Assembly (NCBI GenBank): GCA_002451065.1
Contig: DKBC01000316.1
Coordinates: forward strand, 1 to 10,469
Direction of reading: 5' to 3'
DNA from: Betaproteobacteria bacterium UBA6910
Lineage (GTDB): Bacteria > Pseudomonadota > Gammaproteobacteria > Burkholderiales > UBA6910
Length of the DNA: 10,469 nucleotides
The notes beneath the pieces were generated by a model. That model ran no database searches and was not told the DNA's origin. It saw nothing but the letters and a program-made list of their open reading frames with translations. Of this stretch, positions 1 to 7,112 are shown piece by piece (position 1 is the first letter of the stretch; each line of letters starts with the position of its first letter). The translations under genes and the position numbers were made by a program.

Positions 1-810
1 ACGCTGCGCTTCCTGCTCGCCAACGTCTCGGACTTCGACCCGGAGACCGACGCCGTGCCGGTGGCCGAGATGCTCGAGATCGACCGCTACGCGCTCGCGC
101 TCGCCGCGCGCCTGCAGGACGAGGCGGCGGCGGACTACGGCCGCTACGCCTTCCACCTCGTCGCGCAGAAGCTGCAGACGTTCTGCTCGGAGGATCTGGG
201 CGCCTTCTACCTCGACATCCTCAAGGACCGGCTCTACACCTGCGCGTCGCGCGCGCGCGCGCGGCGCTCGGCGCAGACCGCGCTGTGGCACGTCACCGCG
301 AGCCTGGTGCGGCTGATGGCGCCGATCCTGTCGTTCACCGCCGAGGAAGTCTGGAAGCACCTGGCGCGGGATCCCGGGGACAGCATCTTCCTGCAGGCGT
401 GGCATGTCCTCCCCGAGGTCGCGGACGCCGAGGCGCTGTTGGCGCGCTGGGCGGTACTGCGCGAGGTCAAGGCCGGGGTACAGAAGAAGCTGGAGGAATT
501 GCGGGTCGGCGGCAAGATCGGCTCTTCCCTCCAGGCTGAAGTGGAAATCCTGGCCCCCGGCGACCGGGCGCGGCTACTCCGCTCCTTTGGCGAAGACCTG
601 AGGCTCGCGCTGCTGACTTCGGCGGCAACCGTGGTGGAGGTGGCCGATCCCGCAGACGAAGGTGTCGCTGCGGTGCCGAGCGCCCACGCCAAGTGCGAGC
701 GGTGCTGGCATTTCCGCGCCGATGTCGGCGCCGATACCGCCCATCCCACGCTTTGCGGGCGGTGCGTCTCGAACCTGTTCGGCCCCGGCGAAACCCGGCG
801 CTATGCCTGA
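1..810 (+). CDS. ileS: Isoleucyl-tRNA synthetase, C-terminal part (5' end outside window)
   Basis: This reading frame is open from the first base and ends at TGA 808-810, giving the last 269 residues of a protein that is usually about 930 residues. IleRS charges tRNA-Ile with isoleucine in the cytoplasm. The fragment covers the end of the catalytic region and the anticodon-binding helical domain (FTAEEVWKHL near fragment residues 112-121). It ends in the zinc-binding tail, with the pairs C232/C235 (KCERCWH) and C252/C255 (CGRCVSN), which closely match the E. coli IleRS tail. The tail ends in the expected short basic stretch, so the C-terminus looks intact. The gene is first in the ileS-lspA-fkpB-ispH series, and its last 8 nt overlap the lspA start, which suggests translational coupling. 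Identification is very secure. The upstream part and promoter are not visible. Confidence 0.97.
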   Translation, partial: TLRFLLANVSDFDPETDAVPVAEMLEIDRYALALAARLQDEAAADYGRYAFHLVAQKLQTFCSEDLGAFYLDILKDRLYTCASRARARRSAQTALWHVTASLVRLMAPILSFTAEEVWKHLARDPGDSIFLQAWHVLPEVADAEALLARWAVLREVKAGVQKKLEELRVGGKIGSSLQAEVEILAPGDRARLLRSFGEDLRLALLTSAATVVEVADPADEGVAAVPSAHAKCERCWHFRADVGADTAHPTLCGRCVSNLFGPGETRRYA

Positions 811-1312
811 CGCGGGCTGTTCCCCGGAGTGCGCCAAGCGGCGCCTAGCCTGGTATCTGGTCGCCGCGCTGGCGATCGTGGTGCTGGATTTTTTGAGCAA
901 GCGCTGGGTCGAGAGCTCGCTGGCTGCTGGGGAGGTGATTCCGGTCACGCCGTTCTTCAACCTGGTGCTTACCTATAACAAGGGCGCGGCGTTCAGCCTC
1001 TTCGCCCAGGCTTCGGGCTGGCAGAGGCCGTTCTTCATCGCGATCACCGTTGCCGCGGCGCTGGTCATTCTTTACCTCCTGCGCCGGCACTGGCGGGACA
1101 CGCTGTTCGGGCTGGCGCTGAGCCTGATCCTGGGCGGCGCCCTGGGCAACCTGTGGGACCGGGTTATGCTCGGGCACGTGGTGGACTTTCTCGATTTTCA
1201 CGCTGCGGGCTGGCATTGGCCGGCGTTCAACCTGGCGGATTCCGCGATTACCGTGGGCGCGACCCTGGTGGTGCTGGACAGCCTGCGCAAGCCGCGGGGA
1301 GCCGGGGGCTGA
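803..1312 (+). CDS. lspA: Lipoprotein signal peptidase (signal peptidase II)
   Basis: The protein has 169 residues, the normal length for LspA. It is an inner-membrane aspartyl protease that removes the signal peptide from diacylglyceryl-modified prolipoproteins. Four hydrophobic segments are visible (about 16-33, 76-92, 101-117 and 145-160). The family signatures are present: a TYNKGAAFS block (57-65), GNLWDR (115-120), and the catalytic aspartates D128 in VVDF and D146 in FNLADSAI. The ATG at 803 is chosen because it overlaps the ileS stop (803-810) and leaves a short cytoplasmic N-terminus before the first membrane segment. No clear Shine-Dalgarno is seen, so translation probably depends on coupling to ileS. 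An in-frame extension upstream of 803 would run through the ileS zinc finger and is not credible. The reading is certain at family level. Confidence 0.97.
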   Translation: MPDAGCSPECAKRRLAWYLVAALAIVVLDFLSKRWVESSLAAGEVIPVTPFFNLVLTYNKGAAFSLFAQASGWQRPFFIAITVAAALVILYLLRRHWRDTLFGLALSLILGGALGNLWDRVMLGHVVDFLDFHAAGWHWPAFNLADSAITVGATLVVLDSLRKPRGAGG

Positions 1313-1756
1313 GTGGCGCCCGCGAACGCCGCCGTGGCTCCCGGCGACACCGTGCTTCTGCGTTACCGGCTGAGCACGCCCGCGGGAGAAACGATCACGG
1401 ACAATTTTGGCGAGGGGCCCGAAACCTTCGTGATTGGCGCAGGGGAGCTGGCGGAACACCTGGAGCGCTGCGTTGTCGGGTTGGACGAGGGAGCGCACCG
1501 GGCGTTCCACCTCAGTCCCGGGGAAGCCTTCGGCGAGACCGATTCTGCATTGGTCAGGGAACTCGCCCGAGAGGATTTCCCCAAGGGCTTCGATCTTGCG
1601 GCCGGTTCCCTGGTGGAATTCGAGCTGCCCGACGGGCGCAGCGTGGCGGGCCTGATCCAGAGCTGGACCGACACCACCGTCACCGTGGATTTCAACCATC
1701 CACTGAGCGGCTGCCCCGTGGTTTTCGAGGTGGAGGTGGTGGAGATCTGCCGTTGA
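1313..1756 (+). CDS. fkpB: FKBP-type peptidyl-prolyl cis-trans isomerase, SlpA/FkpB type
   Basis: The protein has 147 residues and belongs to the SlpA/FkpB subfamily of FKBP prolyl isomerases, which combine an FKBP fold with an insert-in-flap chaperone domain. The N-terminal FKBP strand and GETITD turn (about 14-30) lead into the [19 protein letters not shown] segment (42-60). The insert-in-flap region follows (about 70-125), and the chain closes with the diagnostic VDFNHPLSG block (125-133) and a final FKBP strand. There is no signal peptide, so it is probably cytoplasmic. The start is GTG 1313, immediately after the lspA TGA 1310-1312, with zero spacing. The rare start codon and the junction indicate translational coupling. 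fkpB next to lspA and ispH is the usual proteobacterial order. The physiological substrate cannot be read from sequence. Confidence 0.95.
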   Translation: MAPANAAVAPGDTVLLRYRLSTPAGETITDNFGEGPETFVIGAGELAEHLERCVVGLDEGAHRAFHLSPGEAFGETDSALVRELAREDFPKGFDLAAGSLVEFELPDGRSVAGLIQSWTDTTVTVDFNHPLSGCPVVFEVEVVEICR

Positions 1757-1769
1757 CCCTAAGCCGCGC

Positions 1770-1802
1770 GGGGTAGCCCCGGAATGCGGGGTCCTTTATC
1801 AT
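1770..1802 (+). promoter_or_regulatory. Short fkpB-ispH leader with competing small hairpins and a possible -10 box
   Basis: The 70-nt gap between fkpB and ispH holds two mutually exclusive 5-bp hairpins that share the CCCCG arm 1777-1781. One pairs with CGGGG at 1769-1773, the other with CGGGG at 1787-1791. The second is followed by a short T-containing run (TCCTTTATC), and TATCAT at 1797-1802 resembles a -10 box with no convincing -35 partner. This could be a weak terminator, a processing site or an internal promoter for ispH, or it could be chance in GC-rich DNA. The ispH ribosome binding signal is only a weak GAGA about 9-12 nt before the ATG. Function is inferred, not shown. Confidence 0.25.
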
Positions 1803-1826
1803 CAGTTCCAGATCGAGATCCGAATC

Positions 1827-2762
1827 ATGGACGTACTTCTCGCCAATCCCCGCGGCTTCTGCGCCGGCGTCGACCGCGCCATCGGAATCGTGGAGCGGGC
1901 CCTGGCGCTGCACGGCGCCCCCATTTACGTGCGGCACGAGGTGGTCCACAACCGCTTCGTGGTGCAGGACCTGAGAGGCAAGGGGGCGGTGTTCGTGGAG
2001 CAACTCTCCGAGGTGCCCGCCGGCGCGACGGTGGTCTTCAGCGCCCACGGTGTTTCCCAGTCGGTGCGCCAGGAAGCGGCGGAGCGCGGACTGCGGGTGT
2101 TTGACGCCACCTGCCCCCTGGTCACCAAGGTGCATGCCGAGGTGTCGCGCATGCGCGACCAGGGGCGGGAGGTGGTGATGATCGGGCACCGCGGGCACCC
2201 GGAGGTGGAGGGCACCATGGGCCAGGCCCGGGATGGAATTTACCTGGTAGAAACACCAGAGGACGTGGCTCGCCTTGCGCCGGTGAATCCGGACAGCCTC
2301 GCGTTCGTCACCCAGACCACCTTGTCGGTGGATGACGCCGCCCGGATCGTGGTTGCCCTCAAGGCACGCTTTCCCGGGATCGCGGGTCCGCGCAAGGATG
2401 ACATCTGCTATGCCACTCAGAACCGGCAAGACGCGGTGAAGCTCCTTGCGGGTCGCTGCGATTTGGTGATCGTGGTGGGTTCTCCCAACAGCTCCAATTC
2501 CAACCGGTTGCGGGAGGTGGCGGAAATCGCCGGCACCCAAGCCCGCATGGTGGACGCGGCCGAGCATCTCCGACCCGAGTGGCTTACCGGAAAGCGCCGC
2601 GTGGGCGTCACCGCGGGCGCCTCGGCACCCGAGGTGCTGGTGCAGGAGGTGATCGGCCGCCTCAAGTCCCTGGGCGCCAACTCGGTTCAGGAACTGCCGG
2701 GAATTGAGGAGAACGTGGTGTTCCCCCTGCCCAAATCCCTGACGGCAAGGCCCGGGCCCTGA
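1827..2762 (+). CDS. ispH: 4-hydroxy-3-methylbut-2-enyl diphosphate reductase
   Basis: The protein has 311 residues, the typical IspH (LytB) length. It is the last enzyme of the MEP pathway and reduces HMBPP to IPP and DMAPP using a [4Fe-4S] cluster in the cytoplasm. The three cluster cysteines are C12 (RGFCAG), C96 (DATCPLV) and C194 ([10 protein letters not shown]). Substrate-pocket residues are also present: H41 in HEVVHN, H124 and E126 in GHPEVEG, the T164/T165 pair in TQTTLS, and the [10 protein letters not shown] loop at about 219-228 that binds the diphosphate. The ATG at 1827 gives the conserved N-terminus [14 protein letters not shown]. The gene follows fkpB by 70 nt, as in many proteobacteria, and converges on pilY1, with stop codons 74 nt apart. 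All catalytic residues are intact, so it should be active. Confidence 0.98.
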   Translation: MDVLLANPRGFCAGVDRAIGIVERALALHGAPIYVRHEVVHNRFVVQDLRGKGAVFVEQLSEVPAGATVVFSAHGVSQSVRQEAAERGLRVFDATCPLVTKVHAEVSRMRDQGREVVMIGHRGHPEVEGTMGQARDGIYLVETPEDVARLAPVNPDSLAFVTQTTLSVDDAARIVVALKARFPGIAGPRKDDICYATQNRQDAVKLLAGRCDLVIVVGSPNSSNSNRLREVAEIAGTQARMVDAAEHLRPEWLTGKRRVGVTAGASAPEVLVQEVIGRLKSLGANSVQELPGIEENVVFPLPKSLTARPGP

Positions 2763-2790
2763 CCTTCCTGATTGCCCGCGCCAATAGGAA

Positions 2791-2816
2791 AGCCCCGCCG
2801 GAGATGCGACGGGGCT
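2791..2816 (-). terminator. Candidate intrinsic terminator between convergent ispH and pilY1
   Basis: A perfect 7-bp GC-rich stem (AGCCCCG 2791-2797 paired with CGGGGCT 2810-2816) encloses a 12-nt loop in the 74-nt gap between the two stop codons. Read on the - strand the stem is followed by TTTCCTATT, a modest U-rich tract, so it best fits termination of the pil operon about 20 nt after the pilY1 stop. Read on the + strand no T-run follows, so any effect on ispH transcripts would be Rho-assisted or limited to 3'-end protection. Confidence 0.55.
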
Positions 2817-2836
2817 CCCAGTGAGGCGGCGTTTCT

Positions 2837-5800
2837 CTAGCGGATCAGTTCCCGCCAGTTTACCCGGCGGCCGACCCCGGCGGCGCCGCCGACGGGCACG
2901 CCGCGGGTGGTCTTGTCGCCCTTGACGTCGGTCTGGATCAGCCGCAGCGCGCCGCTTGGCAGGCGCACCACCACATTGCCCACAACCAGCGCGCCGATCT
3001 TCTTGTAGCCGCCGATCTGGTCGGGGGAGCTGGACACATAGAGCCCGCTGGAGTAGTCGAAGAAGTAGGTCCAGCTGTCGCCGCCCACCGTGCACGCGTC
3101 CTGGCTCGGGACGTTGGTGGTGAGGACCAGGGTTCCGAGGACCAGGATGGGATCGATGTTGACGCGTTCCCCGGCTTCGAGGTCAAAGTCCAGGAACCAG
3201 CCGGGGCTGGTGGCCCAGTTGATATTCTGGGGTCCTCCCGAGGTGATGGTCCTCAGGGTGTCGGTGATGGCCGAGAGATTGCGCTGCACGACCCCCGCCG
3301 CATTGCGGAAGTTGCCCCAGTTGACGCTGCTATCCTTGATCGCGTACACGGACTGGGTGCTGGAGTAGGGCAGGGGAATGCTCGCCGGGTCCTGCAAGTC
3401 GTTGACGCCCAGGTAGCGCCCCGTGCCGACGATCAGCACCCGGTTGCCCGCGATGTCGCTCAATTCGGGGCGGGTGGTCACGGACTGGGGCTTGCCGTCG
3501 GGCCCCCTGAGCTCGGCGATCTTGAGAATGCTGGGCGGAGACACCTGCAGGTCGAAGCGCCACACATTGCCCCAGAGGTCGGCGCCATAGACAAACTTGG
3601 AGATGCCGTCGGCGAAGAAGTCATCGGCGTAGCCGCTGATCTTCGCCAGCCCGCTGGGACCGCAGAGGTTGACGCCGCAGTTGACCGTGGTGTCGCCGAC
3701 CCCGGTGCCGACCTTGGACAGGACGGCGCCGGTGCCCGCATCCAGCACGTAGAGCCAGCCCCGGCCGTCGCCCGGGGCGACATGGTTGTTGTAGCCGGAG
3801 GTGACGATCACCACCCACTTGCCGTCGCTGGCGCGGCGGGTGATCACAGGATTGCCATAGCTCAGCCCCAGGTCGTTGTCGGTGACGTCGCACAGGGCGG
3901 CGCTGACGCAAAAGGTCCAGAGTGCCCGGGGCGCCAGCGGGTCGGTGATGTCCATGGCGTAGTAGCCCCGCGCGCCGCGATTGAAGCCGCCCACCAGGAT
4001 GGTGTGCCAAGCGCCGCCGAAGAACACGTCCATGGTGGCCGGCGAGCCGTCCACGAAATACTCGTGCTTGTTGGCGTAGGCCTTGTCCGCCAGCTTGTAC
4101 ATGTTGGGCATCACCTGGGGCGGCACGAAAGCCCAGGCCTCGACGCCGGTATCGGCGTTGAGGGCATGGAGCATGCCGTCGTTGGCCGCCACGTAGAGCA
4201 TGGCTTGGCGATTCTTGTTGGCGTCCCTGAAAGCGCCGTAGGCGGTGGCGGGAACGCCGGGGGTGCCCTCGCCGAAGCCGAACAGGGGCTCCTTGACATA
4301 GACCGGAGTCGCGTTCACGGGGTCGCCCAGGACGAATTCCCGGTCCCGGAAGATGCTCCCCTCGAACTGGCTCTGGCCCCGCAGGAACCCCACCATGTTT
4401 GCGCTGCTGCTGGCCTTGTTCTGGTCCGCCACCGCCAGGTCCCCGCATTGGGAAAGCTTGAAGTTGCCCACCAGGCAGGCATTGGCGAACAGGGCCTTTT
4501 CCGCGGCGGTCATCACGTTGTCCTGGAAGGCCTTGAGCTTGCTGGCGTTGGCGCGCTCGAACATGAGGATGTTGCGGGTGTCGTTGACGGCCGCCACCTT
4601 GCCCTCCAGGTTGGTGCGGGCGGACCAAAGGATGGTCGGGATCACCTCCCCGGTGACGGTGTCGATGCGCTGGGAAATCACCTCGCCGTCCCAGGTCACG
4701 GTGCGATAGGTGCTGCTGAAGATGAAGTTGCTGGTCTCGGTGATGTTGGGGCTCGAGGTGGCGGAGGCCGCGGCCGCGCCGACCCGCGCCGACACGCCGG
4801 CCAGGGCCGAGGAAATCCCGTCCCGCAGGGAATCCGGGTCCTGGGAGCTGAAATACTTGCCCCGGCCGTTCACCGCCGCGTGCCACAGGTCGTCGATGGC
4901 GGAGGGATCGTTGGCGCTGGGCACCGGCCAGTTGCAGACGGCGTTGTTGGGCTGCCATCCGGTGCAGCCCGCACTGCCAGTGGTGATCTTGGCGAAATCC
5001 CCCGCCGTCGCGGTCTCGTAGTCGGACCGGAACACCATCTTGCCGTTCACTCCCAGGCCGAGGCCGAAGGTTATCATGCGCTGGTGGGCCACCTCCGGCT
5101 CCCGGGGGGTCTTGGGGACGTTGTTTTCGGAAATGTCGGTGCCCGCGTCGTTGGTGGAGCCCGCCGGCCGCAGGTCGGTCTTGTAGTAATACATGGCCAC
5201 GTCGGCCAGGGTGTCGGAGGCGCCATTCAGGTTGCCGTCGAAGGTGCCGATGCTGCGCTTGACGATGATGGGCTGGGCGGTGTCCTCCACGTTGTCCTGG
5301 TTGCCAATCGCCGCTCCGCCGATCCGGATGCCCGCGGCGCCGTTCCAGAAACCGTCGGTGGTGAGCAGGGTGAAGTTCTGCTGGCAGGAGTACTGGATGG
5401 GGTCCGCGCCCATGCCGTCGTTGATGCCGGTCTTGACTCCGGCATAGTGGCGCCCGACCCGGGACAGGGCCTCCCGCAGGGGCGTGCCGCCGCTGGGGCG
5501 AATCGCCTGCATTTTCGCGAACCAGTCGGCCTTCTGAGTGGCGTCGAAGCGGTTCAGGGCCAGGTACTGGTCGCTGGCCACCGGGGACCCGGGGTTTATG
5601 GTGATAAAGCCGATGCGGAAATTGTCGCCCACATTGGCGAAGGCGCGGCTGGCGGCGGTCTTCATGGCCAGGATCCGGGTGCGGTAGTACGTGAACCAGT
5701 TGGCGAAGTTGGTCCGCTCGTCGGTGCCGCCCGGCCCGGAGTTGGGTCCCACCACCTTCTTGGTCCAGCGGGACGCGAAGTTATTGTCCGCCGGGTCATC

Positions 5801-6436
5801 CACGCAGTCGTCCCGGTTCTGGTTGTTGACGTTGACGTTGGTGGAGCCGTTGCCGAGCTTGTCGGCGCGGGTGCCGGTGTAGACGTAATAGTGGGCGGCC
5901 TCGGCCTGGTTCTTGATCACGTCGTTGGCGCCGTTGTTGACGGTGCATTCGTTGCCGTTCAAACCCCAGCAGTCGGAGTCGAAGCCGGCCGGCGGGGCGA
6001 AAGCTGCGCTGGCGTTGGAGTGCCAGGCCAGGAACGAGTTGTTCAGGTTCACTAGCGGCGCCCCCGCCCGGTAACCGTCGTAGGGCGCCTGGGTGAAGCT
6101 GGAGTCCGGGAACGGTGTCGCGTCGGCCCGCAGCGGGGGGGCGTACACGATGTTCGGGTTGTAATACATCTTGTTGCAGAGGTGGCTGCGGTAACCCACC
6201 TTTTGATAGTAGGTGCGCACGAAGTTCTCGTCCGGCATATAGCTCCACTGCATGCTGCCGGAGTTGTCGAGCATGAACATCATGTTCGGGAGCACCAGGG
6301 CCGTGGTGGCGTCCGCCAGGGGGCCCGAAGCCAAGTCGGTGACTTCCGCGCGCCCGGCGGCCGGCATCCCGGCCAGCGCGGCCGCGAGCAAGGTGGCAGC
6401 GAGCCGGCACAATTTGGAGTGTTTGCTGTTTTTCAT
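2837..6436 (-). CDS. pilY1: PilY1-family type IV pilus tip adhesin / biogenesis factor with VWA domain
   Basis: The 1199-residue protein starts with a Sec signal peptide (basic MKNSKHSK, hydrophobic 12-26, likely cleavage after GRA30). A von Willebrand A domain follows. Its MIDAS is DNSGSM (D57, S59, S61), completed by T318 in GGTPL and D361 in TTDG, with the long insertion between motifs usual for PilY1. A DxNxNGxxD loop lies at 400-408. The C-terminal PilY1 beta-propeller spans about 690-1100 (YVAANDGMLHALNADTG, GYYAMDITDP, VYGADLWGNVWRFDL). Fourteen cysteines in the mature part suggest extensive disulfides. PilY1 sits at the pilus tip with the minor pilins, promotes pilus assembly and adhesion, and takes part in surface sensing in Pseudomonas. 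The loop equivalent to the P. aeruginosa C-terminal calcium site (939-947) is degenerate here. No RGD is seen. The ATG has a good GGAGG about 6 nt upstream. It is the last gene of the operon, 43 nt after pilX. No separate pilY2 is visible. Confidence 0.95.
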   Translation of the reverse strand: MKNSKHSKLCRLAATLLAAALAGMPAAGRAEVTDLASGPLADATTALVLPNMMFMLDNSGSMQWSYMPDENFVRTYYQKVGYRSHLCNKMYYNPNIVYAPPLRADATPFPDSSFTQAPYDGYRAGAPLVNLNNSFLAWHSNASAAFAPPAGFDSDCWGLNGNECTVNNGANDVIKNQAEAAHYYVYTGTRADKLGNGSTNVNVNNQNRDDCVDDPADNNFASRWTKKVVGPNSGPGGTDERTNFANWFTYYRTRILAMKTAASRAFANVGDNFRIGFITINPGSPVASDQYLALNRFDATQKADWFAKMQAIRPSGGTPLREALSRVGRHYAGVKTGINDGMGADPIQYSCQQNFTLLTTDGFWNGAAGIRIGGAAIGNQDNVEDTAQPIIVKRSIGTFDGNLNGASDTLADVAMYYYKTDLRPAGSTNDAGTDISENNVPKTPREPEVAHQRMITFGLGLGVNGKMVFRSDYETATAGDFAKITTGSAGCTGWQPNNAVCNWPVPSANDPSAIDDLWHAAVNGRGKYFSSQDPDSLRDGISSALAGVSARVGAAAASATSSPNITETSNFIFSSTYRTVTWDGEVISQRIDTVTGEVIPTILWSARTNLEGKVAAVNDTRNILMFERANASKLKAFQDNVMTAAEKALFANACLVGNFKLSQCGDLAVADQNKASSSANMVGFLRGQSQFEGSIFRDREFVLGDPVNATPVYVKEPLFGFGEGTPGVPATAYGAFRDANKNRQAMLYVAANDGMLHALNADTGVEAWAFVPPQVMPNMYKLADKAYANKHEYFVDGSPATMDVFFGGAWHTILVGGFNRGARGYYAMDITDPLAPRALWTFCVSAALCDVTDNDLGLSYGNPVITRRASDGKWVVIVTSGYNNHVAPGDGRGWLYVLDAGTGAVLSKVGTGVGDTTVNCGVNLCGPSGLAKISGYADDFFADGISKFVYGADLWGNVWRFDLQVSPPSILKIAELRGPDGKPQSVTTRPELSDIAGNRVLIVGTGRYLGVNDLQDPASIPLPYSSTQSVYAIKDSSVNWGNFRNAAGVVQRNLSAITDTLRTITSGGPQNINWATSPGWFLDFDLEAGERVNIDPILVLGTLVLTTNVPSQDACTVGGDSWTYFFDYSSGLYVSSSPDQIGGYKKIGALVVGNVVVRLPSGALRLIQTDVKGDKTTRGVPVGGAAGVGRRVNWRELIR

Positions 6437-6479
6437 GGTGCTACCTCCGTTGCGGATATGGTCCGCTCATCCTTTTCCT

Positions 6480-7112
6480 TTATTGCCGTATGGCCAGGGT
6501 TGTCTGAACCACGCTGGCCGTGTTGCGCGGGCCGTCCGCCCGCACGGTAATGCGGTAATGCATGATGGGCGTGCTGGTGTAGACCGCGGCGCCCGCCGCC
6601 TTGCTGCCGCCGGGAGACTTGCCGCTGGTGTCATAGGCGATCATGCACTGATTGGGTTCACCCGAAGGGCAGTTGCCCTCCGGCGCCGTCCCGGCGCAGT
6701 TGCACAGGCGGTGGATCATGTAACGCACCACGACTCCGGTATCGGGGTCCGGGTTGCAGCCGTTGACGCACCCCGAATTGGCCCACACGGCAGGGTCGTA
6801 CCAGTCCGGTGTCTGTACCGGTGGCACCGAGTAATACCCCGCCGCCTGATCTGTGTTGTAAAGGGCAGTGCCGGTGGCGCGCGGGATCAGCCACTGGAAG
6901 GCGGCCTCGATGCCCCGGTCCGCAAGCTGAATCGTGCCCTGCTTGAAGGCCAGATTGCCGGCAATGAGGTTGGCGGTGTCCACCGAGCGCACCATGCCGA
7001 TTCCTGCCAGGGTCATGGCCACCAGCACTATGAGGGCGACGAACAGCACCAGCCCCCTCTGGCGCCGGGCTGGCGCCAGCGCGGTCAATGAATGCTTGCG
7101 GGGGCGCGTCAT
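6480..7112 (-). CDS. pilX: Type IV pilus minor pilin PilX
   Basis: The protein has 210 residues. The N-terminus has a 20-residue basic leader ending RRQRG20, then a hydrophobic helix (LVLFVALIVLVAMTLAGIGM) of the PilX N-terminal family. Cleavage by the prepilin peptidase PilD after G20 is expected. Mature position 5 is V25 rather than the Glu of most pilins, as in the GspK-type pseudopilins that cap the tip. The soluble domain has six cysteines (C115, C119, C137, C139, C148, C156), so several disulfides are possible. The ATG at 7112 overlaps the pilW stop as ATGA (7109-7112), which fixes the start and implies coupling. A longer in-frame reading up to 7340 is only the out-of-frame shadow of pilW. 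PilX, PilW, PilV and FimU form the minor pilin subcomplex that carries PilY1 and primes pilus assembly. The identification rests on position and the N-terminal family motif, because the globular part is poorly conserved. Confidence 0.92.
   Translation of the reverse strand: MTRPRKHSLTALAPARRQRGLVLFVALIVLVAMTLAGIGMVRSVDTANLIAGNLAFKQGTIQLADRGIEAAFQWLIPRATGTALYNTDQAAGYYSVPPVQTPDWYDPAVWANSGCVNGCNPDPDTGVVVRYMIHRLCNCAGTAPEGNCPSGEPNQCMIAYDTSGKSPGGSKAAGAAVYTSTPIMHYRITVRADGPRNTASVVQTTLAIRQ

Noticed and set aside
1692..3095. A 467-codon open frame on the - strand antisense to ispH
   Set aside because: It lies opposite an intact ispH and runs across the convergent intergenic region. The Arg/Pro/Gly/His-rich composition is typical of GC-rich shadow frames.
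3621..4958. A 445-codon open frame on the - strand in another frame of pilY1
   Set aside because: It is rich in Arg, Gln and Gly with no domain; the overlapping pilY1 frame carries the conserved propeller motifs.
3782..6055. A 757-codon open frame on the + strand antisense to pilY1
   Set aside because: It is the reverse-strand shadow of a GC-rich gene. Its translation is low-complexity (Gly, Val, Ala, His rich), has no family motif, and pilY1 explains the same DNA fully.
6401..6415. Lipoprotein signal (Cys10) in PilY1
   Set aside because: C10 precedes the hydrophobic core and the SKLC context is not a lipobox. A standard Sec signal peptide with cleavage after residue 30 fits better.
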